A stretch of 64,000 nucleotides of DNA from Alistipes sp. (lineage in GTDB: Bacteria; Bacteroidota; Bacteroidia; Bacteroidales; Rikenellaceae), in contig JAFQOR010000020.1 in assembly GCA_017403125.1 (NCBI GenBank), positions 1 to 64,000 of the forward strand, read 5' to 3'. Positions within the stretch are counted from its first letter, which is position 1. Every line of letters starts with the position of its first letter. Positions 18,236-27,023 of the stretch are shown here, piece after piece. Below the pieces are notes generated by a model. That model was not told the DNA's origin and ran no database searches. It was given only the letters and a program-made list of their open reading frames with translations. Made by a program: the position numbers and the translations under genes.

Positions 18236-19618
18236 ATGGCACTTATAAATTGTAGAAATTGTGGAAAACAGGTCTCTGACCGTGCTGATAGATGTCCACA
18301 TTGCAGGGCTGAATTGCATGCGGCAGAGGTGATTACGGAGGATAGGGTTGAGGTGGCCACCGAGGTTGAGGCTGCGGAGAGTGCGGCCACCGAGGTTGAG
18401 GCTGCGCCCGAGGCTAATGAGCCATCTGTAATTGAGGCAGTTGAAGAGGCGGCAGAAGCCGTGGCGGAGAGCGTTGAAGAGGCAGCAGAGAGTGTTGAAG
18501 AGGTGGCGGAAGCAGTGGTTGAAGCCGTGGCGGAGAGTGTTGAAGAGGCAGCAGAGAGTGTTGAAGAGGTGGCAGAAGCAGTGGTAGAGAGTGTTGAAGA
18601 GGAGATTGAAACAGCTGTTGAGGAGGAGTACGAAGAGGAAGAGGAGGAGTACGAAGAGGAAGAGCCGCAACCAAGACGCAAGTGGCGTTGGATGATATTG
18701 CCGCTGACATTCCTTATCATTGCAGTAGCGACATGTGCGTTGGTGTATATGCTCTTTGCAACGGATGTGCCGCAGGAGGCGCCGCAACAGCATGGCGTGC
18801 AACTCACTGCTGCGACAAGCGATAGCGGTGCACACACATCTGCCGTAGAGCCTGTGAAAGAGGAGGTTACGGTCGAGGAAGATGTAGAGCAGCAGCCCGC
18901 TGATAGCCGCCATTTGGAGTATGGCGAGTGGGGTGCGCACATAGCCAACTTCTTCCGCACCGAGGCTATTGCCTACATCGGTGACGGACGTTACAGGGTC
19001 AATACCGGTGATTTGTGCCCGAGGCTAAATAGCTGCGTAAATCCTCGGTTGGAGGAGGGCGTAGCCACGGCCGTAGTCTTTGCCGATAAGATCAATATGC
19101 GCTCTTCTGCCTCTACAAGTTCGTCCGAGAATATCATCCATAAGCTACTCTTTGGTGACTACGTGCATGTTGTAGCTGTCGAGGAGGGTGACTGGGCGAA
19201 GGTTGAGGTTATGACCGACGATGAGAGTATCGTCGAGGGCTATGTCAGCATTTTGTATCTCACCGACACCGCGCGTTTCGAGTTGATAAAGACCCATATT
19301 GCACCCGAGAGAGCCGACCGCGCAGATATCAGCGAGGCGAAGTGGCGCCGTGCGCTTGCCGAGACCATGTACAACATAGGTATCACGGCAACAACACCAC
19401 GCATCTCTGCCGACGTGGCGAAGATATACAGTGGTGGCGACGAGCGTGTTGTGGTCTTTGAGCTTTCGCGCGTCGATAGCGAGGTTAAGTTGCTTGTGGC
19501 GTTGGAGTTCTTCAAGGGTAACGAGGAGTTCCGTTTGCTCGCCATCATTCCCGGAAGCCGTGTAATCGAGATTGACGACACAGGTGACCACACCTATGAT
19601 ATTAAATATGTAATATAG
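18236..19618 (+). CDS. Zinc-ribbon, acidic-repeat, single-pass membrane protein with SH3-like domain
   Basis: The protein has 460 residues. A zinc ribbon (CRNC 6-9, CPHC 20-23) opens with MALINC. A Glu/Val/Ala-rich segment (30-143) includes a 22-residue unit repeated twice in tandem (74-95 and 96-117) and ends in a nearly pure Glu/Tyr run. One membrane helix spans about 153-174. The outer part contains a bacterial SH3-like domain (about 277-345, with ADKINMRSSAS and GDWAKV), a module often used to bind peptidoglycan. A further domain of unknown type follows to the C-terminus. The downstream gene is a peptidoglycan L,D-transpeptidase, so a cell-wall role is likely. The function of the ribbon and acidic region is unknown. 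Confidence 0.82.
   Translation: MALINCRNCGKQVSDRADRCPHCRAELHAAEVITEDRVEVATEVEAAESAATEVEAAPEANEPSVIEAVEEAAEAVAESVEEAAESVEEVAEAVVEAVAESVEEAAESVEEVAEAVVESVEEEIETAVEEEYEEEEEEYEEEEPQPRRKWRWMILPLTFLIIAVATCALVYMLFATDVPQEAPQQHGVQLTAATSDSGAHTSAVEPVKEEVTVEEDVEQQPADSRHLEYGEWGAHIANFFRTEAIAYIGDGRYRVNTGDLCPRLNSCVNPRLEEGVATAVVFADKINMRSSASTSSSENIIHKLLFGDYVHVVAVEEGDWAKVEVMTDDESIVEGYVSILYLTDTARFELIKTHIAPERADRADISEAKWRRALAETMYNIGITATTPRISADVAKIYSGGDERVVVFELSRVDSEVKLLVALEFFKGNEEFRLLAIIPGSRVIEIDDTGDHTYDIKYVI
18455..18586 (+). repeat. 66-base in-frame tandem duplication
   Basis: Two near-identical 66-base units (18455-18520 and 18521-18586) encode the 22-residue acidic repeat. Copy number could vary between strains without breaking the frame. 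Confidence 0.85.
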
Positions 19619-19628
19619 TTAGTTGTTG

Positions 19629-20717
19629 ATGATGAGACAGATACTTTTTTCGGCAATATCCATTGTGATGCTCTCGTTGCTTGCATGTGGCAATGCCTCG
19701 AACGAGGCTGTGCACGAGACGTCGGTTGCTGTGGCAGCGGCGGATGTTATCGACGCCGACGAGACCCCGATTGAGGTTGCGGGCGACAGTTCGAATCCCG
19801 GCTATATTGTAATCTCGAAGGAGGATATGCGCCTGCGTCTCTACGATACGCAAGACCTGCTTATCTGTGAGTTTAAGGTTGCAACGGGAAAGAACGTGGG
19901 CAACAAGCGCAAGCGTGGCGACATGAAGACCCCCGAGGGGGAGTTTACGGTGCAGATGATACAGCCATCGGCAGATTGGACACATAACTTTGGCGATGGC
20001 AAGGGCGAGATACATGGCTGCTACGGTCCATGGTTCATACGCTTGAAGACACCCCCGCACACGGGCATAGGCATACATGGTACGCACCTTCCCGAGTCTA
20101 TTGGTACACGTGCAACCGAGGGGTGCATACGTCTCAACAACAGCGACCTCGATAGCCTGAAACCCATGGTTCGCGTGGGCATGAAGGTTATAGTCGAGAG
20201 TGCCTACGAGGATAGGGTCGAGGATGCCAAGATTGATGGCCTTCCTCTCCCCGAACGTCCTCTCAAAGAGGAGGATAGGGTATCGCCCGTCGAGGTCTCG
20301 ACAAAGCATATCGAGCCGGCGTCGAAGCCCGTACGTGCAGCGTGGGTGCCCGATGAAGATGGTGAGATTGAGCCCGTGAAGGAGGTTGTGGAGATTGCAG
20401 CGCCAACAGAGGATGCGAAGCCTGTTGCCGAGGTTGTCGAGGAGCGCGAGGCTCACGCGGAGGCTGTGTCGCAGACCCCGCAACAACCTACACCGCAACA
20501 ACCTACACAACATCAACCTACGTTGCAACAACCCCAGCAGCACCCCAAATCCGAGGCGTCGCAGTCATCCGATGCGGTGTATCACACCATTGCCGAGGGC
20601 GAGTTGGTGGGCGCGATAGCCATAAAGTATGGTACGACTGTGGGTAAGATTCGTGAGCTTAACCCCGACCTTAATCCCGATAGGGTGTCGATAGGGCAGG
20701 TTATTCGCGTTAGGTAG
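19629..20717 (+). CDS. L,D-transpeptidase lipoprotein with C-terminal LysM
   Basis: YkuD-family enzymes form 3-3 peptidoglycan cross-links or attach proteins to the wall. The product has about 362 residues. The signal ends in lipobox LLAC, so it should be lipid anchored. The YkuD domain spans about 57-190 with the catalytic HGTH (150-153) and GCIRL (Cys166). A Pro/Gln/Glu-rich linker of roughly 110 residues follows, with tandem QQPT units, then a LysM domain to the end (YHTIAEGE to IGQVIRVR). Two adjacent ATGs (19629, 19632) are possible starts. It lies 10 bases after the SH3-protein gene, so the two are cotranscribed. Confidence 0.93.
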   Translation: MMRQILFSAISIVMLSLLACGNASNEAVHETSVAVAAADVIDADETPIEVAGDSSNPGYIVISKEDMRLRLYDTQDLLICEFKVATGKNVGNKRKRGDMKTPEGEFTVQMIQPSADWTHNFGDGKGEIHGCYGPWFIRLKTPPHTGIGIHGTHLPESIGTRATEGCIRLNNSDLDSLKPMVRVGMKVIVESAYEDRVEDAKIDGLPLPERPLKEEDRVSPVEVSTKHIEPASKPVRAAWVPDEDGEIEPVKEVVEIAAPTEDAKPVAEVVEEREAHAEAVSQTPQQPTPQQPTQHQPTLQQPQQHPKSEASQSSDAVYHTIAEGELVGAIAIKYGTTVGKIRELNPDLNPDRVSIGQVIRVR

Positions 20718-20758
20718 GCGCGCGACGCCTCTCCACCTCACATGCTCGCACACACAAC

Positions 20759-20790
20759 AAAAAAAATTCCCGTCTGAAATCAGACGGGAA
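20759..20790 (-). terminator. Terminator of tRNA-Leu
   Basis: TTCCCGTCTGA (20767-20777) pairs with 20780-20790. A run of eight T follows on the minus strand, just after the tRNA. Confidence 0.88.
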
Positions 20791-20794
20791 CCAG

Positions 20795-20878
20795 TGCCCA
20801 GGACAAGACTCGAACTTGCACGAGCTAATGCTCACTACCCCCTCAAAGTAGCGTGTCTACCAATTTCACCACCTGGGC
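20795..20878 (-). tRNA. tRNA-Leu(GAG)
   Basis: An 84-base class II tRNA. The acceptor stem GCCCAGG / CCTGGGC has discriminator A and no encoded CCA. The D loop contains GG. The anticodon loop TTGAGGG has anticodon GAG at 20842-20844, reading CUC and CUU. It has the long variable arm expected for Leu and a T arm with TTCGAGT. Confidence 0.95.
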
Positions 20879-20895
20879 TTTGAGATTTGGGTGTG

Positions 20896-20926
20896 CAAAT
20901 GTAGTAACATTTTTTTATTCTGCAAA
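20896..20926 (-). promoter_or_regulatory. Promoter of tRNA-Leu
   Basis: TTTG (20923-20926), exactly 19 bases, then TACATTTG (20896-20903), on the minus strand. The start site falls just upstream of the tRNA. Confidence 0.8.
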
Positions 20927-20950
20927 ACTTTTTGACGAAAAGTTTGCGAT

Positions 20951-20996
20951 AAAAACATAGCGGCATAGCTAACATCTTGCTACACCGCTTGTTATG
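20951..20996 (-). terminator. Probable terminator of metK
   Basis: On the minus strand AACAT and AGCGG pair with CCGCT and ATGTT across a bulge, with an inner TAGC/GCTA pair. It ends in a short T run (20951-20955). Confidence 0.55.
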
Positions 20997-22286
20997 TTAA
21001 ATAGCAAATTCAGCTTTCAATCTATCTACCTCGTCGATTTTCTCCCACGAGAAGAACTCAACCTCCTTTGCGAACTCCTTGCCGCCGCCTACGAAGCGTA
21101 CTATCTCGGTGTAGGGGCGACGTCCGAAGTGTCCATACGATGCCGTAGCCTCGAATATGGGGTATTTCAGGCCAAAGCGCTCGACGATGGCTGCTGGGCG
21201 CAGGTCGAAGAGTTTGCCTATCTTCTCGGCAATCTCGCCGTCGCTCATCTTGACGTTTGCTGTGCCGTAGGTATCGACATATATCGACAAGGGGTGTGCA
21301 ATGCCAATGGCGTAGCTCACCTGCACCAACACCTCGCGTGCGATGCCCGCTGCAACCATGTTCTTGGCGATGTGGCGTGCGGCGTAGGCTGCCGAGCGGT
21401 CCACCTTCGACGAGTCCTTGCCCGAGAAGGCACCACCACCATGTGCTCCACGACCACCATACGTATCGACGATAATCTTGCGTCCCGTGAGTCCTGTATC
21501 GCCATGAGGGCCACCAATCACGAACTTGCCCGTGGGGTTTACGTGGAGGATGTAATCCTCGTTGATAAGCTCCGCAAGGCGGTCGTGTGCACGCTCCAAA
21601 CGTGCCTTGACGCGCGGTATCAGAATGTTGCGTACGTCGTCGGCAATGATACGCTGCATCTCGCGCTCTGCCTCCTGCTCGCTACGTGTATGAGTGGGGA
21701 GGATGAACTCGTCGTGCTGTGTTGATACAACGATGGTGTGTACGCGACGTGGGCGACGCTCGTCGTCATACTCGATAGTAACCTGACTCTTGGCGTCGGG
21801 ACGCAGGTAGGTCATAACCTCGCCCTCGCGACGAATAACAGCCAACTCTTTGAGTATCACGTGTGAGAGAATGAGCGTTGCGGGCATGAGCTCGCGCGTC
21901 TCGTCCACAGCATAGCCAAACATGATGCCCTGGTCGCCGGCGCCCTGCTCCTCGCCCTCGGCGCGATCTACACCCTGATTGATGTCTGCCGACTGCTCGT
22001 GAATAGCCGAGAGTATGCCGCACGATGCGGCATCGAACTGATACTCGCTGCGGTTGTAGCCTATCTTGTCGATGACGCGGCGTGCCACACCCTGAATATC
22101 GACATAAGCCGATGAGCGTACCTCGCCCGATACAACCGTAAGACCTGTGGTGCAGAGCGTCTCACATGCCACCTTCGAGTTGGCGTCGTGGCGCAGGAAC
22201 TCGTCGAGAATAGCGTCCGAAATCTGGTCCGCAACCTTATCGGGATGACCCTCGGATACCGACTCCGATGTAAATAAGAATGCCAT
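20997..22286 (-). CDS. metK: S-adenosylmethionine synthetase
   Basis: MetK makes AdoMet from methionine and ATP. The 429-residue product has the N-terminal [19 protein letters not shown] segment and [19 protein letters not shown], which carries metal- and phosphate-binding residues. The length is somewhat above the E. coli enzyme (about 384), as in other Bacteroidota. The roughly 200-base leader begins with a probable SAM-II riboswitch, so AdoMet should feed back on expression. Confidence 0.96.
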   Translation of the reverse strand: MAFLFTSESVSEGHPDKVADQISDAILDEFLRHDANSKVACETLCTTGLTVVSGEVRSSAYVDIQGVARRVIDKIGYNRSEYQFDAASCGILSAIHEQSADINQGVDRAEGEEQGAGDQGIMFGYAVDETRELMPATLILSHVILKELAVIRREGEVMTYLRPDAKSQVTIEYDDERRPRRVHTIVVSTQHDEFILPTHTRSEQEAEREMQRIIADDVRNILIPRVKARLERAHDRLAELINEDYILHVNPTGKFVIGGPHGDTGLTGRKIIVDTYGGRGAHGGGAFSGKDSSKVDRSAAYAARHIAKNMVAAGIAREVLVQVSYAIGIAHPLSIYVDTYGTANVKMSDGEIAEKIGKLFDLRPAAIVERFGLKYPIFEATASYGHFGRRPYTEIVRFVGGGKEFAKEVEFFSWEKIDEVDRLKAEFAI

Positions 22287-22326
22287 AAGTTATCAATTTT
22301 TAAGTTTTATACACATTACATATTGC

Positions 22327-22354
22327 GCAACACACTTCTCGGGGGTGTGCGCCT
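22327..22354 (-). other. Hairpin in the metK leader
   Basis: On the minus strand GCGCACAC pairs with GTGTGTTGCGC with a small bulge. It lies between the riboswitch and the start codon and is a possible part of the expression platform. Confidence 0.4.
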
Positions 22355-22425
22355 AACCAAAAAACGTATGTGTCGATGGAAAAATTGCGATGATAACTGC
22401 ATTACAGCTGCCGCGTGAGGGATGC

Positions 22426-22478
22426 CGGTTTAGCAATTTTTTATTGTGGTTGCAATCAGTCCAAATCCTTCCACATCG
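22426..22478 (-). ncRNA. SAM-II (metA-type) riboswitch upstream of metK
   Basis: On the minus strand the order is GTGG (P1), GGATTTGGACTGATTGCAA, CCAC (P1'), an A-rich linker, then TTGCTAAACCGG. This matches the SAM-II layout: a short P1 stem, a loop that pairs with a downstream GCTAAA segment to form a pseudoknot, and an A-rich connecting strand. It begins within about 10 bases of the predicted transcription start and precedes the AdoMet synthetase gene, the expected target. Identified by eye from the known consensus, without a covariance search. Confidence 0.82.
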
Positions 22479-22488
22479 TTTCGGGCGC

Positions 22489-22496
22489 AAAGATAT
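22489..22496 (-). promoter_or_regulatory. Promoter -7 box of metK
   Basis: TATCTTTG on the minus strand. The transcript would begin at about 22482, directly before the riboswitch. Confidence 0.72.
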
Positions 22497-22558
22497 ATAA
22501 AAAAAATGAAAATCCGAAACGAAATTTTCATTTTGCGTCATCGGCGTATTTAGCCAAC

Positions 22559-22593
22559 AAAAAATGGTGCTCAACCCCGTGAGGTCGAGCACC
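22559..22593 (-). terminator. Terminator of the sdhCAB operon
   Basis: GGTGCTCGACC pairs with GGTTGAGCACC (11 bases, one G-T) and is followed by six T on the minus strand, about 25 bases after the sdhB stop. Confidence 0.9.
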
Positions 22594-22616
22594 ACTGCCC
22601 TATATATTATAAGGTA

Positions 22617-23360
22617 TTAGTCTTGGAACTTTGCGCACAAGAACTCGCGGTTGAGGCGAGCGATGTGGGCGATAGATACCTGCTTGGGACACTGTGCCTG
22701 GCATGCGCCTGTGTTGGTACAGTTACCAAAGCCCAGCTCATCCATCTTGGCAACCATCGCCTTTGCGCGGCGTGCACCCTCAACTCTACCCTGCGGCAAC
22801 TTTGCGAGTGACGATACACGTGCAGCAACGAACAACATTGCCGAGCCATTCTTACATGTTGCAGCACAAGCACCACAACCTACGCAAGATGCTGCGTCCA
22901 TAGACTCGTCGGCATCCTTCTTCGGAATGGGTATTGCATTACCATCGGGTACAGAGTTTGTGCGTACCGAGATGAAACCACCGGCCTGCAAAATCTTGTC
23001 GTAGGCACCACGATCTACTACGAGGTCGCGGATTACGGGGAAGGCTGCCGAGCGCCAAGGCTCGATAACGATGGTCGAGCCATCCTTGAACTTACGCATA
23101 TACATCTGGCAAGTGGTAACGGCCTGCGAAGGACCGTGAGCGTGACCGTTGATGTGTAGCGAGCACATACCGCAGATACCCTCGCGGCAGTCGTGGTCAA
23201 ACGCTACGGGCTCCTTACCCTCGTGGATAAGGTTGTTGTTCAGGATGTCCATCATTTCGAGGAACGAAGTGTCGGCCGAGATGTCGCTCACCTTATAGGT
23301 CTCGAATGCACCCTGCGACTTGGCGTCTCTTTGACGCCATATCTTTAATGTGAAATTCAT
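22617..23360 (-). CDS. sdhB: Succinate dehydrogenase / fumarate reductase iron-sulfur subunit
   Basis: The 247-residue electron-transfer subunit has three clusters. The [2Fe-2S] set is CREGICGMC plus a later Cys. The [4Fe-4S] set is [11 protein letters not shown]. The [3Fe-4S] set is [12 protein letters not shown]. It is last in the order sdhC-sdhA-sdhB, 33 bases after sdhA. In gut Bacteroidales this complex works mainly as menaquinol:fumarate reductase, making succinate. frdB would be an equally fair symbol. Confidence 0.95.
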   Translation of the reverse strand: MNFTLKIWRQRDAKSQGAFETYKVSDISADTSFLEMMDILNNNLIHEGKEPVAFDHDCREGICGMCSLHINGHAHGPSQAVTTCQMYMRKFKDGSTIVIEPWRSAAFPVIRDLVVDRGAYDKILQAGGFISVRTNSVPDGNAIPIPKKDADESMDAASCVGCGACAATCKNGSAMLFVAARVSSLAKLPQGRVEGARRAKAMVAKMDELGFGNCTNTGACQAQCPKQVSIAHIARLNREFLCAKFQD

Positions 23361-23393
23361 AATTCGTCTTTATTAAAGTGTTACGTCAAAAAG

Positions 23394-25340
23394 TTAGTCT
23401 TTGTAGTTACGCTTTGCACGCTTGATGAACTCGTAGTCGAGCATCTCCTTGGTCATCTCCGGAGCATTGTCGATACCCTTGTACTCCCATACAGCAGCGT
23501 ATGAGAAGTTGTCGTCATCACGATCGGCCTCGCCATCGGGTGTCTGGTGCTCCGAGCGGAAGTGACCACCGCAAGACTCCTCACGATTCAAGGCGTCGCG
23601 CGCCATGAGCTCACCCAACTCGAGGAAGTCCTCCAAGCGCAGAGCCTTCTCCAACTCTACGTTGAACGAATCCTCGGTACCTACCAACTTCAAGTCGGCG
23701 TAGAACTCCTTGCGCAAAGCCTGAATCTCTACGATAGCCTTCTCCAAAGACTCCTTGGTACGTGCCATACCTACGTTATCCCACATGATGTTACCCAAGC
23801 GCTTGTGGATGTCATCTACCGACTGCTTACCCTTGATAGCAAACAGGCGCTCGATACGTGCGCGTACGCCCTTCTCTGCCTCGTCGAAGGCTGCGGTGTC
23901 GGTCTTAACCTTCGGAGCCTGAATCTTCTTCGCGAGGTAGTCACCGATAGTGTAGGGAAGTACGAAGTAACCATCTGCCAAGCCCTGCATAAGAGCCGAA
24001 GCACCAAGGCGGTTAGCACCGTGATCCGAGAAGTTTGCCTCGCCAATAGCGTACAAACCGGGGATGGTGGTCATGAGGTTGTAGTCCACCCAGATACCAC
24101 CCATGGTGTAGTGTACTGCGGGGTAGATCTGCATAGGCTGCTCGTAGGGGTTTACGTCGGTAATCTCCTCGTACATATCGAAGAGGTTGCCATAACGCTG
24201 CTTGATGGTATCCTTGCCAAGACGCTCGATAGCGGTCTTGAAGTCGAGGAATACAGCCAAACCTGTCTCGTTCACGCCAAAGCCTGCGTCGCAACGCTCC
24301 TTGGCAGCACGCGATGCAACGTCACGAGGTACGAGGTTACCGAACGCGGGGTAACGACGCTCCAAGTAGTAGTCGCGATCCTCCTCGGCAATGTCCGACG
24401 GCTTCTTCTTGCCGGCGCGCAAAGCCTCAACATCCTCCATCTTCTTGGGAACCCAGATACGACCATCGTTACGCAACGACTCCGACATAAGCGTGAGCTT
24501 CGACTGCTGTGTGCCGTGTACGGGGATACATGTGGGGTGAATCTGTGTGAAACAGGGGTTTGCAAAACCTGCACCCTTGCGGTAGCACTGGAATGCTGCC
24601 GAGCCGTTAGATGCCATAGCGTTTGTCGAGAGGAAGAATACGTTACCGTAGCCACCCGTAGCAATAACCACGGCGTGAGCACCGTGACGCTCGATTTCGC
24701 CTGTTACGAGGTTACGTGCGATGATACCGCAAGCCTCGCCATTCTCAACAACAACATCCAACATCTCGTGACGGGGATATGACTTTACCGAGCCTGCTGC
24801 AATCTCCTTGTTAAGAGCTGCATAGGCACCCAGCAAGAGCTGCTGACCGGTCTGACCGCGTGCATAGAACGTACGCGATACCTGTGCGCCACCGAACGAA
24901 CGGTTAGCCAACAAGCCACCATACTCGCGTGCGAAGGGTACGCCCTGTGCTACGCACTGGTCGATGATGAGGTTAGCAACCTCTGCCAAACGATATACGT
25001 TAGCCTCGCGAGCACGATAGTCGCCACCCTTGATTGTGTCGTAGAACAGACGATAGATTGAGTCGTTGTCGTTCTGGTAGTTCTTTGCTGCATTGATACC
25101 ACCCTGTGCTGCGATAGAGTGAGCACGACGGGGAGAGTCCTGGATGCAGAATATCTTTACGTTGTAGCCCAACTCACCCAATGAGGCAGCTGCAGATGCA
25201 CCACCCAAACCGGTGCCGACTACGATGATGTCCAACTTACGCTTGTTTGCCGGGCTAACGACCTTGATTGCCGCCTTGTGGTTGCTCCACTTTTGCGCGA
25301 GCTCGCCTGCCGGTATCTTTGCTTCTAATTTGTAAGCCAT
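23394..25340 (-). CDS. sdhA: Succinate dehydrogenase / fumarate reductase flavoprotein subunit
   Basis: This is the 648-residue catalytic subunit, interconverting fumarate and succinate. The FAD dinucleotide fold starts at [11 protein letters not shown] (about 40-50). The covalent-FAD histidine is His74 in [15 protein letters not shown] and [15 protein letters not shown] belong to the substrate and flavin regions. The sequence type matches the Bacteroidota enzymes with one di-heme cytochrome b anchor. It lies between sdhC and sdhB on the same strand. Confidence 0.96.
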   Translation of the reverse strand: MAYKLEAKIPAGELAQKWSNHKAAIKVVSPANKRKLDIIVVGTGLGGASAAASLGELGYNVKIFCIQDSPRRAHSIAAQGGINAAKNYQNDNDSIYRLFYDTIKGGDYRAREANVYRLAEVANLIIDQCVAQGVPFAREYGGLLANRSFGGAQVSRTFYARGQTGQQLLLGAYAALNKEIAAGSVKSYPRHEMLDVVVENGEACGIIARNLVTGEIERHGAHAVVIATGGYGNVFFLSTNAMASNGSAAFQCYRKGAGFANPCFTQIHPTCIPVHGTQQSKLTLMSESLRNDGRIWVPKKMEDVEALRAGKKKPSDIAEEDRDYYLERRYPAFGNLVPRDVASRAAKERCDAGFGVNETGLAVFLDFKTAIERLGKDTIKQRYGNLFDMYEEITDVNPYEQPMQIYPAVHYTMGGIWVDYNLMTTIPGLYAIGEANFSDHGANRLGASALMQGLADGYFVLPYTIGDYLAKKIQAPKVKTDTAAFDEAEKGVRARIERLFAIKGKQSVDDIHKRLGNIMWDNVGMARTKESLEKAIVEIQALRKEFYADLKLVGTEDSFNVELEKALRLEDFLELGELMARDALNREESCGGHFRSEHQTPDGEADRDDDNFSYAAVWEYKGIDNAPEMTKEMLDYEFIKRAKRNYKD

Positions 25341-25377
25341 AATATCTTATGAGTTTTTATTGTTATCCACTTATAAA

Positions 25378-26109
25378 TTACTGTAACTGCAACGCCTCTG
25401 CAATATATACATCGCTGTTGAGGTAGCACATGATTGCAACAATAGCGAAGCCGAGGAAGATAAGCGTAGCAACGACATTGGCGATGCACTTCAAGCGAGG
25501 ATACCATGTGTCGTTAGCAAAACCTACGGTCTGGAACATAGACCATACACCGTGTGTAAGGTGATACCAAAGAGCTACAAACCAAACAAGGTAGAGAACA
25601 AGGTTCACGGGGTTAGAGAACGTAACCGCCATCAACAAAGCACCATTCGTAGGAGCTACGGGGAATGTAACGCCATCAACGGTAGCTGTTGCGAACTCCG
25701 AGTGCATGATCTCTACGAGCTGCATCTTTGCCCAGAAGTGTGCAAGGTGGAGCAAAAGACCCAAAAGAACGATAACGCCCAAAACGAGCATGTTCTTCGA
25801 TGCCCACGACACGCCCTTCTCCTGAACGGTAACAGCGTAGCGCTGCTTACCACGTGCGCGGTAGTTGTCGATAGTGAGGATGATGGCGTAGATGAAGTGT
25901 ACGGCTACGCCGGCAGCCAAAAGTGCAGTACCTGCAAGTGCATACCAGTTGGCACCGAGGAACTCGCAAATTGCGTTGTAACCATCACGGCTGAACAGCA
26001 TCGTGAGGTTCATTGACATGTGGAAGAGAATGAAGAGCACGAGGAAGCATCCCGAAATACTCATAACAAACTTCTTTCCCACCGATGAATTAGTTAAAAA
26101 ACAGCCCAT
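25378..26109 (-). CDS. sdhC: Succinate dehydrogenase / fumarate reductase cytochrome b subunit
   Basis: The 243-residue membrane anchor has five hydrophobic segments. His residues in FILFHMSMN, VAVHFIYAI, LLHLAHFW and WYHLTHGVW are candidates for the ligands of two b hemes. It passes electrons between menaquinone/menaquinol and SdhB. A single large anchor is the Wolinella-type (type B) arrangement. It is first in the operon; the leader of about 90 bases starts near a TATCTTTG box. Confidence 0.93.
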   Translation of the reverse strand: MGCFLTNSSVGKKFVMSISGCFLVLFILFHMSMNLTMLFSRDGYNAICEFLGANWYALAGTALLAAGVAVHFIYAIILTIDNYRARGKQRYAVTVQEKGVSWASKNMLVLGVIVLLGLLLHLAHFWAKMQLVEIMHSEFATATVDGVTFPVAPTNGALLMAVTFSNPVNLVLYLVWFVALWYHLTHGVWSMFQTVGFANDTWYPRLKCIANVVATLIFLGFAIVAIMCYLNSDVYIAEALQLQ

Positions 26110-26204
26110 AGTGTAAAAAATTTATTATATTTGTAAATAGTTTTGTTTGCTTACTTATTGTAAATCCACGCCCGAGGGGTGGTAAGGTATTACCAATATT
26201 AGTG

Positions 26205-26234
26205 CAAAGATAAGAATTGTTTGCATAATAACAA
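26205..26234 (-). promoter_or_regulatory. Promoter of sdhCAB
   Basis: TTG (26232-26234), 19 bases, then TATCTTTG (26205-26212), on the minus strand. Confidence 0.7.
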
Positions 26235-26263
26235 TACCAAAATCTACTTTTTTTGGGGCGGAA

Positions 26264-26287
26264 CGCGTATTAGGGGCCAAATACGCG
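26264..26287. promoter_or_regulatory. Inverted repeat CGCGTATT / AATACGCG upstream of the folate gene
   Basis: An 8-base inverted repeat around an 8-base spacer, between the sdhC promoter and the start at 26328. It could be an operator or leader hairpin; no TAnnTTTG box is obvious for this gene. Confidence 0.35.
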
Positions 26288-26327
26288 ATATGTTTTCGAG
26301 AGTTTAATTGATAAAACGATATGAGTT

Positions 26328-26861
26328 ATGGATAAAGCAGATATTCGACGCGAAGTGCGTAGCCGCATTAAGGCGCTTTCGGATGAGGCGAAGAGTGCGG
26401 CGGCGGAGCGTGTGTTTTTCGGGGTTGAGCAGTTGGCACCGTTTCGCGAGGCGAGATGCATAGCGCTCTATGCGGCGCTGTGGGACGAACTCCCGACCGA
26501 TGATGTGTTGCGTCGATGGAGTGCAGCGGGCAAGCGTATCGTGTTGCCGAGGGTCGAGGGCGAGGTTATGCAGTTCTATGATTTCAGCCCCGAGAGCCTG
26601 CGTAGTGGTGCTTTCGGTATCGATGAGCCGCAGGAGGGTGAGCCTTGTGATATTTCCGAAATAGACCTAATTATTATTCCGGCGCGAGCTTTTACCTTTT
26701 CGGGAATAAGGCTTGGTCGCGGAAAGGGCTTTTATGATAAATATATGTCTTTGCCAAAATTTCGCGCCTATAAACTCGGCGTGGCTTTCGAATGTCAGAT
26801 ATTTGATGAACTACCCTTTGAGAATCACGATATTATGGCAGATAAAGTTGTTTGTGGGTAG
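26328..26861 (+). CDS. 5-formyltetrahydrofolate cyclo-ligase
   Basis: The enzyme converts 5-formyl-THF to 5,10-methenyl-THF with ATP. The 177-residue protein shows the family features RREVRSRIKAL near the N-terminus and the nucleotide/substrate motif GIRLGRGKGFYDKY near the C-terminus. Length is typical for the family. It is monocistronic, divergent from sdhC, and ends 33 bases before a strong terminator. E. coli YgfA and human MTHFS are the known relatives. Confidence 0.9.
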   Translation: MDKADIRREVRSRIKALSDEAKSAAAERVFFGVEQLAPFREARCIALYAALWDELPTDDVLRRWSAAGKRIVLPRVEGEVMQFYDFSPESLRSGAFGIDEPQEGEPCDISEIDLIIIPARAFTFSGIRLGRGKGFYDKYMSLPKFRAYKLGVAFECQIFDELPFENHDIMADKVVCG

Positions 26862-26869
26862 GCTCGTAG

Positions 26870-26889
26870 TTGTGCGAAATTTCGCACAA
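26870..26889. other. Perfect 20-base palindrome after the folate gene
   Basis: TTGTGCGAAATTTCGCACAA, five bases before the terminator stem. It could be a second hairpin of a tandem terminator or a protein site. Confidence 0.5.
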
Positions 26890-26894
26890 AATAG

Positions 26895-26934
26895 CTCTCG
26901 AAAGGGCGTAAATATCGCCTTTTCGGGAGTTTTT
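26895..26934 (+). terminator. Terminator of the folate gene
   Basis: A 14-base stem (26895-26908 with 26916-26929, including G-T pairs), a 7-base loop and five T. Confidence 0.9.
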
Positions 26935-26960
26935 GTTTTGGATTATTTATCGCATTATAG

Positions 26961-26991
26961 TTTGGATGTTTGCCAATAATTGCTACCTTTG
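26961..26991 (+). promoter_or_regulatory. Promoter of the FadL-type porin gene
   Basis: TTTG (26961-26964), 19 bases, then TACCTTTG (26984-26991): a textbook Bacteroidota promoter, about 33 bases before the start codon. Confidence 0.82.
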
Positions 26992-27023
26992 CGCCGTCAA
27001 ACACAAAATTTTGATTGGAAAAT

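Noticed and set aside
22353-22595. An 80-codon open frame upstream of metK
   Set aside because: It overlaps the SAM-II riboswitch, the metK promoter and the sdhCAB terminator; no protein pattern.
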